Shown in pieces: positions 1-9,722 of a DNA stretch of 38,414 nucleotides (position 1 is the first letter of the stretch; every line of letters begins with the position of its first letter). Below the pieces are notes generated by a model that was given only the letters and a program-made list of their open reading frames with translations, made no database searches and was not told where the DNA came from. Position numbers and translations under genes: made by a program. The DNA lies in NCBI RefSeq assembly GCF_900640115.1, contig NZ_CAAAIW010000028.1, positions 1 through 38,414 of the forward strand, given 5' to 3'. The DNA is from Legionella yabuuchiae. GTDB lineage: Bacteria > Pseudomonadota > Gammaproteobacteria > Legionellales > Legionellaceae.

Positions 1-3000
1 GAGTCGTGTTTAAACGCGTCTCAAGTTCTGATGTTTTTTGAGTAGCTTCTTGAGCAGCGCGTGTTTGTTGTTCAAGAAGGTCGCTTAATCGCTGCTGCTC
101 GGTGCTACTTAATTCTGTTTGTTGTTCTAATCTTGTCTTTAATTCTTCATATTGCGGTTTTAATGATTCAAGTTCTTGCGATAAAGCGCGGGCTTCATGT
201 TGACTTTGAGCCAATTGCGCAGCTTGTGATTCAAGTTTTTCTTCAAGGCCACCAACCTGATCTCTGGCCTCTTGAAGTTGAGTAGCAATGGCATCTTGAG
301 CTATTTTGTGTGCAGCATTTAAAGCGTCTAATTGAGCGGTTAGTTCTGCTTTATCCGCTTCATTTTGTCCAGAAACTTGTTGGATTTGCGTTTGTAAGCG
401 CTCTACTTCCGCTGTATGAGCAGTAGTAAGCGATAAAGCTTCGGCTTTAAGACGCTGAAGTTCTGTTTGGGCAGTTTCTAATTCAGCTTGAATTGAATGT
501 TGCTGCGTTTCACTCGCTTCAGCCCGTGCAATTTGAGTGTGAAGTGCGCTGGTAGTTGTTGCTAATTTTCTGCCTTCTTCGGCTATGCGAGTCTCGATGT
601 CTCTGATTTTTGCATTGAGCTCGAGTGTTGCTACTTTTACTGCGGATGCAATGCCGCTGTTCCGAGTCAGTTCGTCAATTAGATCGTTTAGAGCACCTCG
701 TTCTTGTTTGGTGACTTCGCCTAGAATTGCAGGTAATTCTAAGTTGACTTTGCGTTCTTGAATTTCGCTTACTTGTGGGGATACTTCAGCTAAGAGATGT
801 TTAAAATAATCTTTCGCTGCAGAACGTTCAGGTGCTTTTTCTGTGAGTTGTTTAAAGAGAAGTTGTTTGTAAGGAATCGAAAGGGCATTGTTTTGTAAGA
901 GAGTCCTTAATTCTTCTGGATTCGTGTCTGCTTGCTCAAATAACCAAACTTTATTCACCAACAGAGCAATGATTCTAGCTTGCTGTTCTGGCTTGCTTGC
1001 TTTGGTGTAATCCTTGCTGATTGCATCTAATAGTTCAGAAACAATTCGGTATTGGACTGTAGTCACTTCTTCAGTGGCTAAGAAGTTTTGTAACGGATTT
1101 AGTGGATTGGGATTACTGAGTAAGGTGATGAGAATGTTTGTGCTTTTTTCTCCACAACGTTGCCGTATGGCATCAAGTATGGAAGGAAGTTCTTGTAACT
1201 GACCTTGTTCTAAGCAGTGATTTAGAATATTTTTGCCATCAGCATCGGTTTGAAGAAATAGGGCTTGCCATTCCTCTTCAATAAGTCCTGCTTTATCCCC
1301 CAATGTCAAAAGTTTTTCCATGCCAGTATAATTACTAAACTGGGTAGTAATTAATAGTGGAAACGCTGTCGTATTCGCTGGCGTGTGCAGCAAGAATGAT
1401 TTTGCCAATTCAGTGTTAGCTTCTAAAGCGCTCCAGTCTATAGAGCCGAGGGTGGTTTCGTCTCTTAAAAACAAATGATACGGTGAACTGTCATCCGGCG
1501 GGTAGGTGGTTGCAACGATTGTTTCTGGAGTTATGATATTGTCGGGATAACGCGCGTTGTAACGTTCTAATAGCATTTGATAGCAATCTTGATGGGATAA
1601 AAGCGCTGCTTGGTGGAGCGCTTTTAATAGTATTGGCTCATATCCAGGTTCTTCGGGTAATCGATCGAGAATTAATTGCAGCTGCTTTAAATTATGATTA
1701 CGAATAACAATATGGAACGTATCATTTGACCATTGAATGTGCTTTTGAGTAGGGAGTTGATCTTGTCCAGGCCCATATTCTTGGGTTAATAAATCAAAAA
1801 TGGTTTTATCTTCTGCCCCAGCTTTTTGCAAAGCTTCAATCAGAGCGCTAAAGACTTCGGTTTGTCCTTGTTGTAACGAAAAGTGAAGTAATCCTTGATC
1901 GTGCACATGTTCATAAAAGGAAGCGTTATCTGCATCTACTTTGCTTAATACCCCTTGTAAAATAATCCTTTGATTCAGAGCAATGCCGGTTTTTAAAAGA
2001 TGAGAATAAGGAGCGTCCTCGTTAAAGCATAAATTCTCTAAATCATTAGAAGTGAACGCATTATTTAAGATGGCTAAAGATTCTTGTTGTTGAGCGGCGC
2101 TTTTTGAATAAGTAAAAAGAATGTCTAGCTCACTTACACCAGATGTCGTTTTTTGTAACAAATCATTGGCTGAGGGCGCGGGCTTATCTTTATATTTAGC
2201 AAGAATTGAATTCAGTAACGCTTCTTGGTTTAATGAAGCAAGATAATCTTCGTTGTGAAGTTGTTGGAATTGTTCAATGCAAGACGTTGCTTTTTTAAAT
2301 TGCTCTTGCAACGCTTCTTTGCTTAAGCCTTTTCCATTTGCCACGGCTTGATGAACGGTACTTAAAATCTCATCAATACGATCAATAATTTCTTGTTCTG
2401 CTGCGGTGGGCGTTTTCTTTTGAGTGCATTGTGCGCGTAAAGCTTTAAGATGGCGATAGAGGTGTAATGGCTCTCCTTCTCTTGGATTACCCGGAATATA
2501 CATAACCCCATCTGTTTGAGTATAGGCTTGACCAGTGGCTAAGTCTTCCGCTGTAATTTCATCTACAGCAAAGAGTTGATTAAATTTTTCTACATCAACA
2601 ATTGTTAATCCTTGAGGATCTTGATCAGCAATGTCTAACACTTGGGGAACGACATAATCTGAAAGCACACGCCCACGCACCAGAGCAAAGTAGGCTTGGC
2701 GATTGCAAATCCCAAAAGTCATGGCGGTTAAGGCCCAGTTATCCATGGTTGGATCATTGGAAGTAAATCTTGTATTTAAAGTGGAATCACGCTCACCTGT
2801 AGGCAAGCCGGTTTTATTTCGTTCTTCACCTAATACTGTGGGACTAATATAAGGAAGTGTGCCATTGCGTGCGCCATGTAAAATTTCGAGGGTTGGATTG
2901 ACACCAAAAGAAAAACCTTTGGTGTCTGGGTTATAGCGAACAAACCGTCCTTGCGGATCGGAGCACTGGTGTTCACCTAATGTATACGTTAAATCTGTAC

Positions 3001-6000
3001 CAAATAATTCTTTAAAAATGATTTCTAATTGATGGTCTGTGGCGACTTCCTGAGGTATAACCGCAGGATCCACCGCTCTTTCAAACCCGCCGGTGGCCCA
3101 GTCTATGAAACGGACGGAGTAATGACCATTCGCATCGCGTTTATATAAAAAATTTTCAGGCTTAATGTCGTTATGGGCAAATCCTAGTGCGTGAAATTGT
3201 TCTGCTTCGTGTACTAAGGCCTCAGAGAGGGCTAAGCGGTTCTCAAGGGTTGATAAATTATGGTAATCAGGTCTTATAACAGGGTTATGATAGGCCAAAT
3301 CTGTTTTACTATAACGATTAAACGCTTGGCTTGCGGTATCAGCTAAAGTATCGCCTTTAGCTCTGGCTGTTAATATTTGATATTGTCTAAGGGTTTTGGT
3401 TTTCTTTTCTTTCTCTTTAAGCCAATATTGTGTGCCTCCTGAAAAAGAATCGCGACTATTTTGTTCGGCTGATGATAAGGTTTGTAGAATATCGCTTTCA
3501 ATGCGATATAACGGATCTTCTCGTGATGTAATAGGCCTGCTACGTAAGTTTTCACGCAATTGATTTTCGAAGGCTGGCGTTGCATCGGTTGTGAGAGCAT
3601 ATCCTTCTTTGATGACTCGATTTAATCCAGTTAATAACCCTTCCACTTCTTTAACTGAACCATATTGACCTACACCTAGAAGCCTTGAGTGGGTAAAAAG
3701 ACGCTTGCGGTGTTTTAAGCTACCGTGCGTTGTGGCGAATCCTTCGAAAGGGGCAATTATGCCTCGGCTACCGCCATAGGAAAAAATTAACTCACTTGCA
3801 CCAGGCGGTTTAATCAATGAATAGGGCAGTTTGGTTCGACCGATATCAATTAAAACCTGCCTTGTTTCACCGGTGAGACTCGTGAGTTTAACCTCTTGGC
3901 GACCGTGAGATGAATGAAGAATTTTAAACTGATAATCCGCTAAAGATTTGGGCTTAATCTCTTCGGCGATTTGTTTGACGACTGAAAAATAGGCTTCCTC
4001 TTCGGGTTTAGATAAAACAGGCTGGCCGCCTTTAGTGCGCTCATGTAATAGCAGAAATTCGTCGATCATGGCATCCATGTCTTGATTCATTTCTACTATT
4101 TCTTCGGCGCTTAGTTTTAAGGTTTGTGACATGGCCTGATATTCATCCCGGAATAAAGCTTTGAGCATGGAGTTTGTTGCGGCAGTTGATTCAAAAGCGG
4201 CATGAAACGTCTCAATTTTTCGGATGCGTTCGGCGTTGGACATAAGCATTGTTTTTGCTTTTCTAACAATGGAACGAACCTCTAGAGGGACATCTTCCTC
4301 ATTTTTTTCAGCCAATATAATAAAATGCTGGCTTACGGTTTGCTCTAGATCAGAGAGTTTCAAAGCGTCCATTGGAGCGCGTTCCAACTCGCTAAAAATT
4401 GTCGTTAAGGATTCTGGAGAGGGTGGGGAATAGGAATAAAATCGATGTAATTCTAACAATTTTCTTAATAACAGTTCTTCGCTTAATCCGAGTTGTAAGT
4501 CACTGATTGTACGTGAAGGCACAGATTGTTTGACGTTGTTCAGTGCTTCAGTAAAAGAATGTTTTATGGTTTCATCCTCAGGGAATTGAATTTGCGATTC
4601 AATCTCAGCTAGCGTTTCGCCCTCAAAAGAATGTGTCACAATTGAACGTTTAATGGCTTCTAAATCAAAAGCAGTACGTGCAATCGATTCGGGACTTCTT
4701 CCAAATCCTCCGCCATCAAGAATTGCATTTAAGATTGTTTGGATTGGGGTATCTAGGTAAAAAAAAGCTGCTTTTATTTTACCGTCTTGGCCAACGGTAA
4801 TCACAGGCTTTTCTATTTCAGCCTGAAACGCATCTTCAAGAATTTTTAATACTTGGGTATAAGCTTTCGTACCTTGAACTAAAGGATTGCTTTTGATGCC
4901 AAGAGGAAGTTTTGCATCTTTTCTTTGTCTAAACGCCTCACGAAAAGCCATTTCTAGCTTTTGTTTAGGAAATACGCGATTTTTTACTTCAGAGTGAATT
5001 TTGAATTTTCTATCATGATTCAAGATTCTTAGTTCTTCTAACTTATGAAATTCACGTTCTGATTCATCGCTTATAGTGAATAATTCAGTGTCTTGAATTG
5101 TTCTTGCCCACAATAAATCCCGTTGCATATTTGCTTTGCGTTTTTCTATGTATTCGCGTCGATCGCTTTGTCCAAATCGAAGTTTGTGAAACAAAGCACG
5201 TATTTCTTTCGCGGATTCGATTTGTTCATCGCTATCCCAAGGATGGTGTTGAAGGTGTAATGCTTCACTTACTGCAAAGAGTAATTTACTGATCGTCTGA
5301 CCATCGGAATTTTGATACTCACTTAATTCATCAATAACATCAGAATTCCCTACTTCTGGCAGGAGATGATGTAGTTTTCGCGTGAAGGCAAGATAATCTG
5401 GATGCCTTGCTTCAGTTAGCTTAATGGATTCTCTATGTATTAATTCGAATATACCCATTTGGATAAGGTGCTGACTTTTCGTTTTTAACGCTGGTTCTTT
5501 ACTGGTTTGATAGGTTAATAAAGCTTGATTGACCATATCCTGAATATTGGCAGTCGACAGACTGGCAAGCTGTTGTTCTTGTTCTTTTTGATCTAACTTT
5601 GAAAGAACCACACTATACAGCTTTGTTTGGATTGCTTTTATCTCGGGTGGCGCATCGGATAAAGTTTCGTCTAAATGGGGTATATTACGAAAATTGTCAG
5701 CAAAGATTTCAATAAATACATCATCTAGTTCTATCTCGGCATCAAGGTCTATGCCTAATTGCGAAGCTTCCTTCCGTATATTTCCAATACGAGATTGAAT
5801 GCTTTTAATTTGGCTCCCAATCTTTTCTTTTACTAGGGCTAGTTGCTTATTAGCGATAGGGTTGCCTTCAATAGTCTCTGGAAGCTGACTAAGTAGCTCC
5901 TGTTGTGATTGTTCTTCGGTATTTAAATCTTTAAGGGCGTACGCCAACAAAACCTGTTGTAATCGTTTTGCGGGTTCTGTTGCAAAATTAATTTGCTGAA

Positions 6001-6031
6001 TGCCGATTATAAAGTGTTTACAAGCTGTCAT
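1..6031 (-). CDS. Giant kinase-like coiled-coil protein, candidate Dot/Icm effector (3' end cut by window edge)
   Basis: The frame is open from an ATG at 6031 to the left edge, giving at least 2010 residues. Residues 1-750 are mostly charged helix. A protein-kinase-like domain follows: glycine loop GVGQYGSV at 786-793, candidate ATP-binding Lys808 in VIKEG, catalytic-loop HNDIKPENF with Asp955 and Asn960, DWA at 977 in place of DFG, then an activation-segment-like GTLPYISP and a DNWAL segment. Residues about 1250-1650 are helical and leucine-rich, loosely ankyrin-like. From about 1750 to the edge the protein is a Gln/Glu/Ala-rich coiled coil. Such multidomain architecture is typical of Legionella effectors; effector status is inferred. 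The key kinase residues are present, so activity is plausible. No close homologue or gene name is claimed. The gene is divergent from 6174 and has a possible PmrA-type box upstream. Confidence 0.85.
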   Translation of the reverse strand, partial: MTACKHFIIGIQQINFATEPAKRLQQVLLAYALKDLNTEEQSQQELLSQLPETIEGNPIANKQLALVKEKIGSQIKSIQSRIGNIRKEASQLGIDLDAEIELDDVFIEIFADNFRNIPHLDETLSDAPPEIKAIQTKLYSVVLSKLDQKEQEQQLASLSTANIQDMVNQALLTYQTSKEPALKTKSQHLIQMGIFELIHRESIKLTEARHPDYLAFTRKLHHLLPEVGNSDVIDELSEYQNSDGQTISKLLFAVSEALHLQHHPWDSDEQIESAKEIRALFHKLRFGQSDRREYIEKRKANMQRDLLWARTIQDTELFTISDESEREFHKLEELRILNHDRKFKIHSEVKNRVFPKQKLEMAFREAFRQRKDAKLPLGIKSNPLVQGTKAYTQVLKILEDAFQAEIEKPVITVGQDGKIKAAFFYLDTPIQTILNAILDGGGFGRSPESIARTAFDLEAIKRSIVTHSFEGETLAEIESQIQFPEDETIKHSFTEALNNVKQSVPSRTISDLQLGLSEELLLRKLLELHRFYSYSPPSPESLTTIFSELERAPMDALKLSDLEQTVSQHFIILAEKNEEDVPLEVRSIVRKAKTMLMSNAERIRKIETFHAAFESTAATNSMLKALFRDEYQAMSQTLKLSAEEIVEMNQDMDAMIDEFLLLHERTKGGQPVLSKPEEEAYFSVVKQIAEEIKPKSLADYQFKILHSSHGRQEVKLTSLTGETRQVLIDIGRTKLPYSLIKPPGASELIFSYGGSRGIIAPFEGFATTHGSLKHRKRLFTHSRLLGVGQYGSVKEVEGLLTGLNRVIKEGYALTTDATPAFENQLRENLRSRPITSREDPLYRIESDILQTLSSAEQNSRDSFSGGTQYWLKEKEKKTKTLRQYQILTARAKGDTLADTASQAFNRYSKTDLAYHNPVIRPDYHNLSTLENRLALSEALVHEAEQFHALGFAHNDIKPENFLYKRDANGHYSVRFIDWATGGFERAVDPAVIPQEVATDHQLEIIFKELFGTDLTYTLGEHQCSDPQGRFVRYNPDTKGFSFGVNPTLEILHGARNGTLPYISPTVLGEERNKTGLPTGERDSTLNTRFTSNDPTMDNWALTAMTFGICNRQAYFALVRGRVLSDYVVPQVLDIADQDPQGLTIVDVEKFNQLFAVDEITAEDLATGQAYTQTDGVMYIPGNPREGEPLHLYRHLKALRAQCTQKKTPTAAEQEIIDRIDEILSTVHQAVANGKGLSKEALQEQFKKATSCIEQFQQLHNEDYLASLNQEALLNSILAKYKDKPAPSANDLLQKTTSGVSELDILFTYSKSAAQQQESLAILNNAFTSNDLENLCFNEDAPYSHLLKTGIALNQRIILQGVLSKVDADNASFYEHVHDQGLLHFSLQQGQTEVFSALIEALQKAGAEDKTIFDLLTQEYGPGQDQLPTQKHIQWSNDTFHIVIRNHNLKQLQLILDRLPEEPGYEPILLKALHQAALLSHQDCYQMLLERYNARYPDNIITPETIVATTYPPDDSSPYHLFLRDETTLGSIDWSALEANTELAKSFLLHTPANTTAFPLLITTQFSNYTGMEKLLTLGDKAGLIEEEWQALFLQTDADGKNILNHCLEQGQLQELPSILDAIRQRCGEKSTNILITLLSNPNPLNPLQNFLATEEVTTVQYRIVSELLDAISKDYTKASKPEQQARIIALLVNKVWLFEQADTNPEELRTLLQNNALSIPYKQLLFKQLTEKAPERSAAKDYFKHLLAEVSPQVSEIQERKVNLELPAILGEVTKQERGALNDLIDELTRNSGIASAVKVATLELNAKIRDIETRIAEEGRKLATTTSALHTQIARAEASETQQHSIQAELETAQTELQRLKAEALSLTTAHTAEVERLQTQIQQVSGQNEADKAELTAQLDALNAAHKIAQDAIATQLQEARDQVGGLEEKLESQAAQLAQSQHEARALSQELESLKPQYEELKTRLEQQTELSSTEQQRLSDLLEQQTRAAQEATQKTSELETRLNTT

Positions 6032-6073
6032 TATGCACCCACAATGGAGTTTTAAATTGATTAAGATTCCTTA

Positions 6074-6106
6074 AGTTTAGTAGAAAATACTTAAAGTTAT
6101 ATTAAT
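6074..6106 (-). promoter_or_regulatory. Possible PmrA-type tandem box and -10 for the giant kinase-like gene
   Basis: On the minus strand two TTAA half-sites (ATTAATATA and TTTAAGTAT, 6106-6087) repeat with an 11-base period and a 2-base spacer, resembling the PmrA element of Legionella and Coxiella (tandem cTTAATatT). A weak -10 (TAAACT, 6079-6074) follows after 7 bases. The same geometry occurs before the 8458 gene. The match is imperfect and the region is AT-rich, so chance is possible. Confidence 0.3.
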
Positions 6107-6173
6107 TGATCAAATTGAAAAGATCATTTTTTCTGTAGGATTGAATGGAATGCTTATGTTTAAGGAAAAATAG

Positions 6174-8318
6174 TTGAAAAAAATGACCAAATATATCTCT
6201 ATTTCAATTCGTGGAATGTTTTTCTCTATCGCTTTATTTTTAAGCGCAAGCTTGCTGTTCGTCATTCAACCCATTGCTGCCAAAGTCTTATTGCCTGTGT
6301 ATGGCGGCTCACCGGCTGTATGGACGGTATGCATGCTTTTTTTTCAAGGACTTCTGTTAATTTCATATGCCTATGCATGGGGATTAAGTCGATTAAAGGG
6401 TCGGCATACCTGGAAAATCGTTCATGGGGTAATCACAGCCCTCAGTCTTATTTATTTGCCACTAAAAATAATCCCAAGCTTGGAGTTGGGTACGCCTGAG
6501 TTACAAATATTAGTTACATTGGCTCAAGAGATGGGATTGCCGTTATTGGTGATTGGGGCTTCTGCGCCATTGCTGCAGTTTGCATTTAGTCTGACTGAAG
6601 GCGAACAAGCCAACGATCCATACTATTTATATGTTGCAAGTAATCTAGGAAGTTTGATCGCTCTGGTGACTTACCCATGGTTTATTGAGCGTTACTTCAA
6701 CATACCAGAACAATTTAAAACATGGACCATCATTTATTTATTGTATTTGGGATTATTGTTGTTTTTATTCTTGAAGATCCGGTATAGGCAACCGCCAACA
6801 TTACCAAAAATCAATCGTTTGGTTACTTGGCATCAAAAAATGATATGGATTGTTCTTAGTTTTATTCCTTGCAGTTTAATGTTAGGCGTTACGTTTTTTA
6901 TTACAACCGATATAGCTGCCACGCCTCTCCTTTGGGTTATCCCTTTAGCCCTCTATTTGCTTTCGTTTATCATCACGTTTGCCAGGCGACCAATCATTTC
7001 ACATGCTTGGGTGAGCCGTAATGTCTTATTTGTGCTTATTTTCCCGATTACTGGGTTTATTTGGGGATCATCGCTTTTACCGGTTTTATTGCTCATGGTG
7101 TTTCATCTAACAGGGTTTTTCATGATTGCGTTATTGTGCCATGGTGAATTAATTCGGCGCCGTCCTCCAGCAAGAGAGCTTACCACGTTTTATTTCTGCT
7201 TAGCCCTTGGAGGCGTATTGGCAGGGTTATTTAACGCACTGCTTGCCCCAGTCATTTTTTCTTATCCCTATGAGTATCCGTTAGTGATGTTGTTAGGGCT
7301 ATTGTGGATTCCAATACATCGAGAAAAGCCAGAATGGAGTACTCCTGTACTGGTTTTAATTTTATTAATTATCCATATATGTTTACCTTCAGAAGGGAGC
7401 TTGGCGTGGATTAGAAGATACGACGTGTTAGAACTGTTGGCATTAAGCATCATTGTTATTTGGCCTAGGAGTTCAAGAGCTTTGTTCATTAGTTTGTTCA
7501 TTTTATTTGTTTTTATTTTTATGCCCTGGTTTAAATCGCATGAGGTTTTGATGCAAAAACGCAATTTCTATGGCATCAAGCAAGTGTCTGCTCACGAGGG
7601 AGTTCACGCCTTAATTAGCCACAGTACCATTCATGGATTTCAGGTCATGGGCAAAGAAAAATTAAATGGCTCCATCGCCTACTATGGAGCAGTTTTACCC
7701 GTCATGAAAACTATTCAGAATCAAAAAGAATCCATGCGGGTTATGGTTTTAGGCTTAGGCACAGGCATTATGGCTTGTCAATTTCGCAAACAAGATGAGT
7801 TGGTGATCGTTGAAATTGATCAACAGGTCATTGATATTGCTAAAAACCCTAATTTATTTACTTATTTATCTGAGTGCAAGCCAGACGCTAAGATCATCCA
7901 GGCTGATGGGCGTCTTGCGGTACAACAGGCTCGTGATCAGTCTTTTGATGTTATCGTGATGGATGTGTTTAATTCAGACGCTATCCCGATTCATTTATTG
8001 ACCCAGGAAGCTGTAAATACCTATCTTAAAAAGATTAAACCTGAAGGAGTTATCTTATTTAATATCAGTAACCGCTATCTTAATTTGTTACCCATTTTGA
8101 CCGCCGCTGGACGCAATAATGATTTAATTGTACTGCATAAATTTCAACCCGCTGTGAATAGGTTAGGCCAACTTTATTCCGAGTGGGTTATGCTGACAAT
8201 GAATGAAGCCATTGCTTTTCAGTTAATGAGCAAAGAAGGCTGGCGTTTTGTAGCGGATGATAACGTGGTGCATTGGACGGATGATTACAGCAATATTATT
8301 CCTCTATTGAAATACTGA
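6174..8318 (+). CDS. Polytopic membrane protein fused to a spermidine-synthase-like domain
   Basis: The 714-residue protein has about a dozen hydrophobic segments in residues 15-460, then a soluble Rossmann methyltransferase-like domain. That domain shows the nucleotide-binding glycine motif VLGLGTG near 525, an acidic strand end VEID near 548, a DGR motif near 580 and MDVFNSDAIP near 595, as in spermidine/spermine synthases. Fusions of this kind are widespread and usually annotated 'fused MFS/spermidine synthase'; their substrate is generally unknown. The TTG start is preferred because AAGGA (6162-6166) lies 7 bases upstream; the in-frame ATG at 6183 would leave 16 bases. Polyamine synthesis is not implied, since the N-terminal beta domain of true SpeE is replaced by membrane helices. 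Confidence 0.85.
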   Translation: MKKMTKYISISIRGMFFSIALFLSASLLFVIQPIAAKVLLPVYGGSPAVWTVCMLFFQGLLLISYAYAWGLSRLKGRHTWKIVHGVITALSLIYLPLKIIPSLELGTPELQILVTLAQEMGLPLLVIGASAPLLQFAFSLTEGEQANDPYYLYVASNLGSLIALVTYPWFIERYFNIPEQFKTWTIIYLLYLGLLLFLFLKIRYRQPPTLPKINRLVTWHQKMIWIVLSFIPCSLMLGVTFFITTDIAATPLLWVIPLALYLLSFIITFARRPIISHAWVSRNVLFVLIFPITGFIWGSSLLPVLLLMVFHLTGFFMIALLCHGELIRRRPPARELTTFYFCLALGGVLAGLFNALLAPVIFSYPYEYPLVMLLGLLWIPIHREKPEWSTPVLVLILLIIHICLPSEGSLAWIRRYDVLELLALSIIVIWPRSSRALFISLFILFVFIFMPWFKSHEVLMQKRNFYGIKQVSAHEGVHALISHSTIHGFQVMGKEKLNGSIAYYGAVLPVMKTIQNQKESMRVMVLGLGTGIMACQFRKQDELVIVEIDQQVIDIAKNPNLFTYLSECKPDAKIIQADGRLAVQQARDQSFDVIVMDVFNSDAIPIHLLTQEAVNTYLKKIKPEGVILFNISNRYLNLLPILTAAGRNNDLIVLHKFQPAVNRLGQLYSEWVMLTMNEAIAFQLMSKEGWRFVADDNVVHWTDDYSNIIPLLKY

Positions 8319-8390
8319 TGGCTGTAATAATTGTGATCAGTTTTTTCACACAGTCCAGACAGGGTTGTCTTGTCTTGAAAAAATACTCAT

Positions 8391-8423
8391 ATTAATTATT
8401 CCTTAATCTTTTTGTTTTATAAT
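8391..8423 (+). promoter_or_regulatory. Candidate PmrA box with TATAAT -10
   Basis: Tandem half-sites ATTAATTAT (8391-8399) and CTTAATCTT (8402-8410) are separated by 2 bases, giving the 11-base period of the PmrA regulatory element of Legionella/Coxiella. The second half-site matches cTTAATatT at 8 of 9 bases. A perfect TATAAT lies at 8418-8423, so the box sits where a -35 would be and no good -35 hexamer is present. This is the layout expected for an activator-dependent promoter. The regulator assignment is inferred. Confidence 0.5.
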
Positions 8424-8457
8424 TGTCATATTAATTATATTTCAGATAGATGAGTGA

Positions 8458-9702
8458 ATGATTAATAAAAAACCAACACTTCTCTCAACCTTAGAAGAGC
8501 TCGTAAAATATCTTGAAGACGATCTTAATGCTGTGACGCCAAATAGCATTTATAAGAAGAGGCTTTCCGACTTTCAAAGAGATTTACGTGAAACGTATAT
8601 CAATGAGACTCGTGAATTGCAAAATGAGGTGACTCGAGTTTTAACCGCTGCAAAGATTAAACCCAAATATTGGGGGCGTTTTGTAAATGCTCCAATAACA
8701 GGATATGAGTTTTTAAATGAGCTTCTTGAGTTGACTCATGATTTAGAAAAAAAATCTCGAGTTAATCACTTTCTTAACGAAATCAAACAAATTAAAAAAA
8801 TTAGAACTCGGCGCCTTATGGATGTTCTCACGGTTGTTCTTGTGGGAGTTGCTTGGCTTGCTCCGATTTTTGTGACTCAAACTACAGCAATTTTAAAAGC
8901 GCTACCTGTCTTGGGTCTTGTCTATACCCTTGGGGTAGCCGCGTATAGTTTTTATCAAACCCATAAGAATAAACGTTCTTTTTTCATGGAAAAATTTATC
9001 GATAATTTCTTTTTGCTGAGCAACTCAGCGATTAATATCGCTAGACATGCGATTCTTATAGCCGCTGCAGTCACGATTAATCCCATAGCGGCAATTCTGT
9101 CAGTTGTTGCTTCATCTATAAATGTACTTCACCAATTCGTAAAACTGAATTACATGCAAAGTAAGCTAAAAGAACATGGTTCAATAAAAGAAAGTGATAC
9201 GCTCGCTCAAAAACAAATAAAGACTCGCCTGCGATCTAAATCTTCAAAGATGCGAAGAGACATAATAATAAATTTAGCTGCCGCAACCGTGATGCTTGGT
9301 ATCATCGCATTTTGGAGCTTTACCCCTCCTGGTCTAATCATTAGTGTGGTTGCTGTATCTGCCATTATTGCTGTTGCAGTGCTTAAAAAATTGGGATGTC
9401 GAATCAATGCAAAAATTACTAAAAAGACATTGATGCAAACATTCAAAGACATAGAACAGGCAGAGGTGAAGAAAGACCTTGCCAGCCAAAATGTCGCAGA
9501 CCATGTAGAGGCGTTAGATAGCACGACTAAAATGACTCTTGAACTTGGACGCAGTGCTGAAAAAGAGGGTGATTTTATAGAACTAGCCAGGGTAACTTAC
9601 CCGCCAGTTTTAACCCCGACCCCAACGAAAGGTTCGAATCAAAAAGACGCTATCGAACCCTCTGAAATCAGGGACCGCCCTTTTTCTAACCAGAAAAAGT
9701 AA
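8458..9702 (+). CDS. Membrane-rich protein of unknown function, candidate effector
   Basis: I do not recognise a family for this 414-residue protein. Residues 1-120 are charged and helical and look coiled-coil forming. Three hydrophobic blocks follow, at about 122-165, 185-225 and 272-310, each long enough for one or two membrane passes. The last 100 residues are hydrophilic and end in a basic, Pro/Ser-containing tail. There is no signal peptide. The gene stands alone, convergent with parE with a gap of only 20 bases. The PmrA-like box and TATAAT upstream hint at co-regulation with Dot/Icm effectors, which is the main argument for a host-directed role. Confidence 0.75.
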   Translation: MINKKPTLLSTLEELVKYLEDDLNAVTPNSIYKKRLSDFQRDLRETYINETRELQNEVTRVLTAAKIKPKYWGRFVNAPITGYEFLNELLELTHDLEKKSRVNHFLNEIKQIKKIRTRRLMDVLTVVLVGVAWLAPIFVTQTTAILKALPVLGLVYTLGVAAYSFYQTHKNKRSFFMEKFIDNFFLLSNSAINIARHAILIAAAVTINPIAAILSVVASSINVLHQFVKLNYMQSKLKEHGSIKESDTLAQKQIKTRLRSKSSKMRRDIIINLAAATVMLGIIAFWSFTPPGLIISVVAVSAIIAVAVLKKLGCRINAKITKKTLMQTFKDIEQAEVKKDLASQNVADHVEALDSTTKMTLELGRSAEKEGDFIELARVTYPPVLTPTPTKGSNQKDAIEPSEIRDRPFSNQKK

Positions 9703-9722
9703 TTTTATTCTGATAGATGAAC

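Noticed and set aside
61..285. 74-codon plus-strand ORF at the left edge
   Set aside because: It is antisense to the coiled-coil region of the giant gene; the low-complexity repeats open the other frames by chance.
9680..9699. CTTTTTCT-AACC-AGAAAAAG hairpin as a terminator
   Set aside because: It lies inside the last codons of the 8458 gene and the stem is almost entirely A/T, so it is too weak to call.
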